From a virus: a DNA stretch of 24,515 bases. This document shows, one piece after another, positions 1 through 5,101 of this stretch. The number at the start of each line of letters is the position of its first letter. Positions within the stretch are counted from its first letter, which is position 1. A model generated the notes under the pieces. It was given only the letters and a program-made list of their open reading frames with translations, had not been told where the DNA came from and ran no database searches. Where the stretch lies: the IMG/VR virus record IMGVR_UViG_3300028610_001825, positions 1-24,515 of that record. One strand, written 5' to 3'. The position numbers and the translations under genes were made by a program.

Positions 1-21
1 CTATTATTTTATCCCCAGATA

Positions 22-50
22 TATGTGTTTTCAAATCCGTGAAACACATA
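22..50. repeat. Perfect 9-bp inverted repeat before the first gene
   Basis: TATGTGTTT at 22-30 is exactly complementary to AAACACATA at 42-50, leaving an 11-nt loop. The right arm ends directly before the Shine-Dalgarno AGGGAG (51-56) of the gene at 65. There is no T-run after either arm, so it does not look like an ordinary intrinsic terminator. It could be an operator, an mRNA 5' stabiliser or part of a phage promoter. What lies to its left is outside the window. Confidence 0.55.
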
Positions 51-64
51 AGGGAGCCGTATCC

Positions 65-361
65 ATGGCCAACTCCATCAAACTGTTCATCGATCCGGCA
101 GATCTCTATACGGGTGGGTACACTTCCAACATGATCGAGGCCAATTCGGTAAACCACCGATCCAACGCCACTCGTGGTGTTGTTCAGGCAGATGTTGAGC
201 CTGCGGGTTCTGTCAGTCTCCAGATGCGACTTACCGTGGAGTCTCGATGGGTCGAGGTTGCAGTCTATACCGAAGACACAATCGAGGAAGTGGTCATGGC
301 CAAATTCACACGGGTTGTTGTCACTGGTGATGCACGAGTTTGGCTTGGGGAGACAAAATAA
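65..361 (+). CDS. Small hypothetical virion-associated protein (98 aa)
   Basis: I do not recognise a named family. The 98-residue product is soluble and rich in predicted beta strands and valine/threonine, with no signal peptide, membrane segment or obvious catalytic motif. The ATG at 65 is chosen over an in-frame ATG at 23 because AGGGAG at 51-56 gives ideal spacing to it, and because position 23 lies inside the inverted repeat at 22-50. Its TAA overlaps the next start (TAATG at 359-363), so the two genes are translationally coupled. Being first in a run of beta-rich structural-looking genes suggests a minor virion or appendage protein. That role is inferred from context only. Confidence 0.7.
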   Translation: MANSIKLFIDPADLYTGGYTSNMIEANSVNHRSNATRGVVQADVEPAGSVSLQMRLTVESRWVEVAVYTEDTIEEVVMAKFTRVVVTGDARVWLGETK

Positions 362-1116
362 TGGTTACCACCCACCTGTCCAACATGGTTCCTGGAAACC
401 AACGTCTGGTCCACCCTGACTCTGTTGTTTGTGGTTTCGCAGAGACCGAGATCACTGGCGTCACCAACAACGCTGATATCTGGGCTGGGTCTGGAGCTGC
501 TGCCATCCAGCCCGAACCTGACACTGGAGGCTATGCCATCTTCGTGAAGTCTTCGGATGCAACCGATAACTTGACCGGAGTTGGTGTCCGAACAGTGGAG
601 GTTCATTACCTGGATACAGCAGGGCTCGAACAATCGGTCAGCGTCGACCTCAATGGAGTAACCGAAGTCGACTCTGGTGTGACAGATTGCATGTTCGTGC
701 AGGATCATCACGCCACAGCAGTCGGTACTACCCTCGTCTCTGTGGGCACTGTAGATTGCCTGGCAGGTTCTGCCGGAGCTGTCGTCAGTCGAATTCCCAT
801 AGCAGGAAACCAATCTCTGTCAACGATGTTCCAGGTTCCTGCTGGTAAGAAGCTGATCATCACCGGATGGTTGGCTGCTGGTGTGGCAAGCACAGTCAAG
901 ATCGCTACCCTCCGTCTCCGTACCAGTTCCCATGGGGAGGTGAGTGCTCCAGGCATTTACCACTTCATCAACAGCACTCGGGTCAAGGATTTCGCAGGCC
1001 CGTGGATCCCCATGAACAAGGAGATCCCGGCACTAGCCTGCGTCAAAATCTCGGCATGGACTGATGGCACAATCTCCCTTTCTGCTCAGTGGTGTGGGCA
1101 ATTAGAGAACGTCTGA
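361..1116 (+). CDS. Putative phage structural protein with C-terminal beta-sandwich
   Basis: This 251-aa protein has no membrane segment or catalytic motif and is dominated by short beta strands with Gly/Thr/Val turns. Residues ~145-251 contain a pattern (FQVPAGKKLIITGW, then LRLRTSSHGE and PGIYHF) that I associate with a beta-sandwich found in phage virion proteins, where a VPAGK-x-xxIT strand precedes a TRP/LRLRT-type strand. The start at 361 overlaps the upstream stop (TAATG) and is preceded by GGGGAGA at 347-353. An in-frame ATG at 340 lies inside the upstream gene and has no good ribosome site. A head decoration or tail-appendage component is the best guess; the exact place in the virion is unknown. 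Confidence 0.72.
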   Translation: MVTTHLSNMVPGNQRLVHPDSVVCGFAETEITGVTNNADIWAGSGAAAIQPEPDTGGYAIFVKSSDATDNLTGVGVRTVEVHYLDTAGLEQSVSVDLNGVTEVDSGVTDCMFVQDHHATAVGTTLVSVGTVDCLAGSAGAVVSRIPIAGNQSLSTMFQVPAGKKLIITGWLAAGVASTVKIATLRLRTSSHGEVSAPGIYHFINSTRVKDFAGPWIPMNKEIPALACVKISAWTDGTISLSAQWCGQLENV

Positions 1117-1128
1117 GGAGACTGAGCA

Positions 1129-2082
1129 ATGCCTAATATGTTATCCAACATGATCCCACCTGGGCCTGGACATGAAAGTGGTGTTCAGTTTGGAATAACA
1201 GGTAGTGACCCCGCATACTCCGAGGGTCTTCTATTCTATGATAACCATCATGGTTCTCTAGGTTTTTACAATGAAGAAGCTGGTATCACTTTACAGATTG
1301 GCCAAGAACAGTGGATCAGGGTTCGAAATAACTCAGGAGTAGATATTGCTGATGGTGCAGCAGTCTATATCAGTGGAGCAATAAGTGATAATCCAACCAT
1401 AGAATTAGCCAAAGCTGATAATATTACTACTGCTCATGTTATTGGTATTGCCACACATGTCATTGAAAACAATACGGTTGGTTATGTGACAGTCGCTGGA
1501 CTTGTCCACAACCTTGACACTAGTTCATTTTCAGCCGGTGATACAATGTATATCAGTTCAACGGTTGCTGGTGATCTCGTTGATACTGCTCCGACTGGGG
1601 ATAATTATAGCGTCTCCGTTGGGACTATCACTCGATCTCATCCTACCGATGGAGCACTTCTTGTCCATCCAGATCAAATTCTACCCTTGACAGCAGGTAC
1701 ATTCGCTGCTCTCGCCTCAGCTCCATCCTATCGCCAACAGGCGGCAGCCAGTGATGAAGTGACAGAACTTGCTATCCTGGTTGGAGCAGTGACCTTCCGT
1801 GCCGAGACAGCATTCAGTCTCACAAGCATACGAGCCTCACTTAAGACTGCAAGCACGACCGGAGTCGTCACTGTCAATGTCAAGAAGAACGGAACCACGG
1901 TGTTCTCTACGCTCTTGACGATCGACCAGGACGAGAAGACCAGTGTGACTGCGGCTGTACCAGCGGTACTGACTACTACACCGACCGCAGTAGCCGATGA
2001 TGATGAGATCACCATCGACATCGATGGAGCTGGAGTAGGAGCCTATGGACTGAAGGTGTTGCTGCTTGGCAATATCACATGA
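1129..2082 (+). CDS. Modular phage fibre/appendage-like structural protein
   Basis: This 317-aa protein has two visible parts. Residues ~15-187 match a repeat-like module common in phage structural proteins: GLLFYDNHHGSLGFYNEE, GQEQWIRVRNNSGV, VIGIATHVIENNTVGYVTV and FSAGDTMYISST. Residues ~190-317 form a separate beta-sandwich (TAFSLTSIRASL, TVNVKKNGTTVF, DDDEITIDIDGAGVG) that I associate with tail-fibre tip or receptor-facing domains. GAGGAGA at 1116-1122 precedes the ATG. The 3' end overlaps the next start (ATGA, 2079-2082). The first part is visibly more AT-rich than the second, which suggests a mosaic origin. Likely a virion surface or appendage protein; receptor binding is possible but not shown. 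Confidence 0.8.
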   Translation: MPNMLSNMIPPGPGHESGVQFGITGSDPAYSEGLLFYDNHHGSLGFYNEEAGITLQIGQEQWIRVRNNSGVDIADGAAVYISGAISDNPTIELAKADNITTAHVIGIATHVIENNTVGYVTVAGLVHNLDTSSFSAGDTMYISSTVAGDLVDTAPTGDNYSVSVGTITRSHPTDGALLVHPDQILPLTAGTFAALASAPSYRQQAAASDEVTELAILVGAVTFRAETAFSLTSIRASLKTASTTGVVTVNVKKNGTTVFSTLLTIDQDEKTSVTAAVPAVLTTTPTAVADDDEITIDIDGAGVGAYGLKVLLLGNIT

Positions 2083-2807
2083 GCTTTCTGATAAACCCCT
2101 ACACATTTGGGGTAGCAGGCCCTCCAGCTTGGACTCCCGCTTCTCTTTTTGAAAGCAGCGAACTCGGGGTTTACTACGATCCCTCTGTTCTCTCATCGAT
2201 TTGGCAGGACAGTGATCGAACTGTAGCCGGAGCAGTTGACAGCCCAGTGGGAGCCATGGATGACCTATCCGGCAACGGCAATCATGCCCTCCAAACTGTA
2301 GACGTTTCACGCCCAATACTGAGACTGTCAGGTGGTAAATATCATCTGGAATGTGATGGCGTAGACGATGGTCTTCTATTTGGAACTCTTGCAGCTATGG
2401 GTACGGGAGCCGAAATGTGTTTCGGCATACAAAGCACAAAAACAACATGGCTATTTATATCCAGATTAGGAACCAGTAGCCCTCTTATTCCTATTGCTCA
2501 AGATGGATCCAGTTCTCCGAATACTGCTGGTGCTGGTGCCCCAACCATACTGGTGGATAGAGCTGCTCTTGCATCCAACGATAGAAACGGAGTACATGAT
2601 GCAGTGACTTCGGCAAATTCAAAAGTAGTCACAATTCATACTGTCGATCTCACACTACTGACAACAGGTGAAATAGCTGGTGCTGGAAGTGGTTTCGAAT
2701 TTGGTGGAAAGATCCACAGTTGTGTGATTGTTCCAGGTTTGTCTGCCGAAAATAGGGCACTGCTCGAAGACTGGACAGCACTGAAATCAGGAGTCACCTT
2801 GCCATGA
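2079..2807 (+). CDS. LamG/concanavalin-like phage surface protein
   Basis: The 242-aa product has features typical of phage LamG-like (concanavalin-fold) surface proteins: ELGVYYDPSVLSSIWQDSD near residue 30, then MDDLSGNGNHALQ followed by RPIL, and YHLECDGVDDGLLF around residue 90. The DLSGNGNHA motif is the usual hallmark of these domains. LSAENRALLEDWTALKSG near the C-terminus is also typical of their last strand and helix. The start overlaps the stop of the preceding gene (ATGA) and has only a weak ribosome site, so translational coupling is likely. The role is probably a fibre or capsid-attached protein that may bind carbohydrate. The ligand cannot be read from the sequence. Confidence 0.78.
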   Translation: MSFLINPYTFGVAGPPAWTPASLFESSELGVYYDPSVLSSIWQDSDRTVAGAVDSPVGAMDDLSGNGNHALQTVDVSRPILRLSGGKYHLECDGVDDGLLFGTLAAMGTGAEMCFGIQSTKTTWLFISRLGTSSPLIPIAQDGSSSPNTAGAGAPTILVDRAALASNDRNGVHDAVTSANSKVVTIHTVDLTLLTTGEIAGAGSGFEFGGKIHSCVIVPGLSAENRALLEDWTALKSGVTLP

Positions 2808-3187
2808 CCTATGTGAAATCCCTCACCATGGTGGTAACAATAGCCGACCGTGACAACGCCAATAAGTTAATGCGTGGTCTGGGTCGTGATGTCTCACCCA
2901 ATCCAGGGAATACGTTTTCAGTGGAACTCAATCTGGATGGGGACAATCAACGAGCTGTCTCTCACTACGCAGCCCATGGCTGGGACGATGCGTTAGTGGA
3001 CATCCTGACCACCCTCACCTTGCCCGGAGGTATTGATTGGTCTCGTGTCGGTCTGACTCAGGTAGAGGCACAGAACGCATTGAACTCAATCAGGTTTTCT
3101 GCCATTGAAAACCGAACACCTTTGATGAATTTCAATATCGCAGTGGCAATCGAAGGAGTGGAACGAGTCAGACGATCCGTAGGTTAG
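2804..3187 (+). CDS. Hypothetical protein, last of the appendage gene cluster
   Basis: This is a 127-aa protein I do not recognise. It has a mixed alpha/beta look: an N-terminal beta strand (KSLTMVVTIADR), a segment GRDVSPNPGNTFSVELNLDG, a tryptophan/histidine patch AAHGWDDALV, and a C-terminal strand with basic residues (VAIEGVERVRRSVG). There are no membrane segments or catalytic motifs. It starts inside the previous stop (ATGA, 2804-2807) and has AGGAG about 10 nt upstream, so it is well supported as a gene. Its operon position suggests an accessory virion protein or a chaperone for the fibre-like proteins; this is contextual inference. Confidence 0.7.
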   Translation: MTYVKSLTMVVTIADRDNANKLMRGLGRDVSPNPGNTFSVELNLDGDNQRAVSHYAAHGWDDALVDILTTLTLPGGIDWSRVGLTQVEAQNALNSIRFSAIENRTPLMNFNIAVAIEGVERVRRSVG

Positions 3188-3202
3188 ATAGCAATCGCTA
3201 TT
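3187..3202. repeat. Short hairpin just upstream of a promoter
   Basis: ATAGC (3188-3192) pairs with GCTAT (3197-3201) around the loop AATC, with a possible G-T closing pair at 3187/3202. It starts at the stop codon of the gene ending at 3187, and its right edge touches the -35 element at 3201-3206. The stem is too short and lacks a T-run, so it is not a confident terminator. It may be an operator or incidental. Confidence 0.35.
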
Positions 3203-3229
3203 GACTGAACGGGGCTCTCAGGATATAGA
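3201..3229 (+). promoter_or_regulatory. Candidate sigma70-type promoter for the 234-aa structural gene
   Basis: TTGACT at 3201-3206 matches five of six bases of the -35 consensus. A 17-bp spacer leads to TATAGA at 3224-3229 (TATA plus a weaker tail) as the -10. Transcription would begin near 3236-3238, about 30 nt before the ATG at 3268. The following gene has a near-perfect Shine-Dalgarno (AGGAGGA, 3253-3259) and is closed by a strong terminator, which fits a dedicated strong transcript. N4 late genes are known to use host RNA polymerase, so a host-type promoter is plausible. No experimental support is available here. Confidence 0.55.
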
Positions 3230-3267
3230 TTTTCGAAATTCATCGATCGAGCAGGAGGAATATATCC

Positions 3268-3972
3268 ATGACCGTACATCCCTATAACCTCAACTTCCAG
3301 AATCACGCCATCACGGCAGCAGCCTACGTCAATGTGGCTCACCGGGATGCGGACCTTGCCTGGCAGGCCACGAAGAACCTGAACAAGGTTGCCTTCGTCG
3401 AAGACATTGCCTCCTACCAGGTTCTGGTTTCGTTGAACCCCACCGTCTGGCACACTTTGGGTGCCGGTAGTCAGACCGCTGCGGCTGGTGTTGGCATCAC
3501 CGCTGGTGTGAATACTCTGTTCGGTTCCGGCGTGACCCGTGTAGGCTCGATGTTCAAAACCGAGATTATCATCGACATGGATGGTCTCCACTCCACGAAT
3601 ACCGATGACGACATCATCGGTGTCGAGGGTGTTGGTGCCGCCAGTTTGGGTCAGATCCTCGCTGGTCTGAACGGCACAATCTTCATGGGCCGAATGACCT
3701 GTATCGAACTACCCGCTGGCGGTCAGCCGGATATCGCCCTCTGGGCAGCCGACGAAGCCACAGGCGTCGAAGACACGTTGATCACCGCTTTGACCAACCA
3801 GGTCGAGCTGCTCCAGTCGCAGGGCGATGGCACTGCTTGGGCTGCTGGTGATGTCATCAACATTCCCGTCTTCGCTGGTGAAGCCCAGTATCTTTATCTG
3901 GTCTCCGATGGTGCCATCACCGATGGTGAGTATACGGCAGGCAAGTTCCTGATCGAGTTCTGGGGCGTCTGA
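3268..3972 (+). CDS. Phage structural protein, probably abundant, own transcription unit
   Basis: This 234-aa protein has no membrane segment and a beta-rich C-terminal half. Residues ~145-234 contain PAGGQPDIALWAADEATG, DTLITALTNQVELL, QYLYLVSDGAITDGEY and a final FLIEFWGV strand, a pattern I associate with virion proteins (decoration or fibre type) of podoviruses. It sits between a sigma70-like promoter, an AGGAGGA ribosome site with 8-nt spacing, and an intrinsic terminator. Its codons are strongly biased to C-ending forms (GTC, ATC, GAC, AAC), unlike the more AT-rich genes before it. Both features suggest high expression. It is short for a major capsid protein, so an abundant decoration or appendage protein is my preferred reading. 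Confidence 0.78.
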   Translation: MTVHPYNLNFQNHAITAAAYVNVAHRDADLAWQATKNLNKVAFVEDIASYQVLVSLNPTVWHTLGAGSQTAAAGVGITAGVNTLFGSGVTRVGSMFKTEIIIDMDGLHSTNTDDDIIGVEGVGAASLGQILAGLNGTIFMGRMTCIELPAGGQPDIALWAADEATGVEDTLITALTNQVELLQSQGDGTAWAAGDVINIPVFAGEAQYLYLVSDGAITDGEYTAGKFLIEFWGV

Positions 3973-4003
3973 TCCAGACACCTGAGACTATTTGAAACCA
4001 GTT

Positions 4004-4026
4004 ACGGCCCCTTCGAGGGGCCGTTT
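4004..4026 (+). terminator. Intrinsic terminator after the 234-aa structural gene
   Basis: ACGGCCCCT (4004-4012) pairs perfectly with AGGGGCCGT (4016-4024) around the loop TCG, giving a 9-bp GC-rich stem followed by TTT and a further T-rich stretch (TTTCTCGTTGGTTTTC). It lies about 30 nt after the stop codon. The tRNA gene begins 21 nt downstream of the T-run, so some read-through, or a phage-specific promoter, is needed for the tRNA and the following genes. Confidence 0.85.
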
Positions 4027-4046
4027 CTCGTTGGTTTTCAGATAAC

Positions 4047-4122
4047 GCTGGCCTAGCTCAGTTGGTAGAGCGCCTGCCTTGTAAGCAGGATGTCGGGGGT
4101 TCGAGTCCTCTGGCCAGCACCA
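4047..4122 (+). tRNA. tRNA-Thr (anticodon UGU)
   Basis: A complete cloverleaf can be folded. Acceptor stem GCTGGCC (4047-4053) pairs with GGCCAGC (4112-4118). The D arm contains AGCTCAGTTGGTAGAGC. The anticodon stem CCTGC/GCAGG (4073-4077/4085-4089) holds the loop CTTGTAA with anticodon TGT at 4080-4082. The T loop is TTCGAGT. The discriminator is A4119, and CCA is encoded at 4120-4122. The anticodon reads ACA threonine codons. The gene lies between the terminator at 4004 and the Shine-Dalgarno of the gene at 4139, on the same strand. Phage tRNAs commonly compensate for codon differences with the host or replace host tRNAs cleaved in defence; which applies here cannot be decided. Confidence 0.95.
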
Positions 4123-4138
4123 ACCCAGGAGGTGTCTT

Positions 4139-4354
4139 ATGACCCCAACTAACACCATGCGAAAGCTTATCTCCTCTGGGGATGTACCCATGGGGACCAT
4201 CATGGATCTGCGAGATAAACTGGAACATGTTTACGAGTATCTGCTGGCTTTGAGCCTTGGCAGTGTGGATGAGCGGATACTACTCTATGATGCCAAGTCC
4301 ATCCTCACTGCGCTGGCAGCTCTGGAGTTCAGACCTGAGAAGGAGACCTCATGA
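4139..4354 (+). CDS. Small hypothetical protein downstream of tRNA (71 aa)
   Basis: The 71-aa product is not recognised. It is mostly predicted helix (DLRDKLEHVYEYLLALSL, then ILLYDAKSILTALAALEF), with alternating hydrophobic and charged residues that could form a helical hairpin or coiled coil. It has no membrane segment. A strong AGGAGGT at 4127-4133 precedes the ATG at ideal spacing, and the gene ends in an ATGA overlap with the next gene (4351-4354), so it is a convincing coding region. The first base of the Shine-Dalgarno is only five bases after the CCA end of the tRNA, so tRNA 3' maturation would create the mRNA 5' end. Confidence 0.75.
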   Translation: MTPTNTMRKLISSGDVPMGTIMDLRDKLEHVYEYLLALSLGSVDERILLYDAKSILTALAALEFRPEKETS

Positions 4355-4863
4355 TCTACACAGGTATCGGGGCCCGCAAGACACCTGATAACATCATCAA
4401 GGCCATGGTGGGAGTGGGTATATACATGGCCGATCACGGACACACCCTACGATCAGGTGGTGCCCATGGAGCTGATGCAGCCTTCGAACGTGGCTGCGAT
4501 CGAGCCCGAGGACTCAAAGAGATTTATCTACCGTATCAGGGCTTCAAGCACAACAAGTCTCCCCTTCATCATGTAGGGCTCGATGCCCAGGATGTTGCGG
4601 CTTTGTTCCACCCGGCCTGGGAACGCTGCGATCCGTATACTCGTCATATGATGGGGCGAAACTCTTACCAAATCCTGGGAGCAGATCTGAAAACCAAAAC
4701 CAATGTAGTTTTCTGTTGGACACCTGGAGGTAAGGTGGTTGGTGGTACCGGTCAGGCTCTTCGTATGGCAATCCATTATGGCATCCCGGTGTTTAACCTG
4801 GGATCAGCCCCACTCAATGACATGAACGAACGCATCCTGGATTTCCTGGAGAGAGAGTCATGA
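4351..4863 (+). CDS. SLOG/DprA-like Rossmann-fold nucleotide-binding protein
   Basis: The 170-aa protein has the signatures of the SLOG (SMF/DprA-LOG) superfamily. An N-terminal strand TGIGARKTP is followed by a helix and then LRSGGAHGADAAFERG (about residues 33-48), the glycine-rich phosphate-binding loop of this fold. Later FCWTPGGKVVGGTGQALRMA (~residues 121-140) is the second nucleotide-facing segment, and GIPVFNLG the following strand. Such proteins bind nucleotides or nucleotide-derived ligands. Phage members are common but mostly without known function. The single domain lacks the extra domains of bacterial DprA. It is coupled by ATGA overlaps to both neighbours and lies just upstream of ribonucleotide reductase, so a role in nucleotide metabolism or sensing is plausible. 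DNA uptake is unlikely. Confidence 0.82.
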   Translation: MIYTGIGARKTPDNIIKAMVGVGIYMADHGHTLRSGGAHGADAAFERGCDRARGLKEIYLPYQGFKHNKSPLHHVGLDAQDVAALFHPAWERCDPYTRHMMGRNSYQILGADLKTKTNVVFCWTPGGKVVGGTGQALRMAIHYGIPVFNLGSAPLNDMNERILDFLERES

Positions 4864-5090
4864 CAGTAAAAGATGGAGAGGGCGACATACCCCGGATCCC
4901 TCGGAAGATCTGGAATGAGCTTCGGAAGGAACTCAAGCAGATGGATGATGGGTTCACCCACTCCGGAAATGCTGAAGCATGTGCCTTTCGGATCCAACGA
5001 CTCCAGCATGAGTTCACCTTCTCGAAGAAGTTCCACATTGGGAGAGTACCCACACCAGGTAAGATCCTACTCGTCAATGTCTTTCCATAA
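4860..5090 (+). CDS. Small hypothetical protein (76 aa)
   Basis: This 76-aa basic-and-acidic soluble protein is not recognised. A helical N-terminal half (RKIWNELRKELKQMDDG) is followed by a second helix (EACAFRIQRLQHEFTF) and a short beta-like end (GKILLVNVFP). It overlaps the preceding gene by ATGA at 4860-4863, with GGAGAGAGAG just upstream as ribosome site, and is followed after 11 bases by the reductase gene. These features support a real gene. Another reading frame over the same stretch (4873-5133) has no such signals and runs into nrdJ. Possible roles include a partner of the SLOG protein or of the reductase, but nothing in the sequence decides this. Confidence 0.65.
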   Translation: MTVKDGEGDIPRIPRKIWNELRKELKQMDDGFTHSGNAEACAFRIQRLQHEFTFSKKFHIGRVPTPGKILLVNVFP

Positions 5091-5101
5091 GGAAACACCC
5101 C

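Noticed and set aside
4047-4122. tRNA gene as a prophage attachment site
   Set aside because: No integrase, excisionase or repeated tRNA fragment is visible in the window, and the gene content is that of a lytic phage.
3988-4203. Minus-strand 71-aa ORF opposite the tRNA
   Set aside because: Its residues EDSNPRHPAYKAGALPTELG are the well-known false translation of the antisense strand of a tRNA gene; no ribosome site is present.
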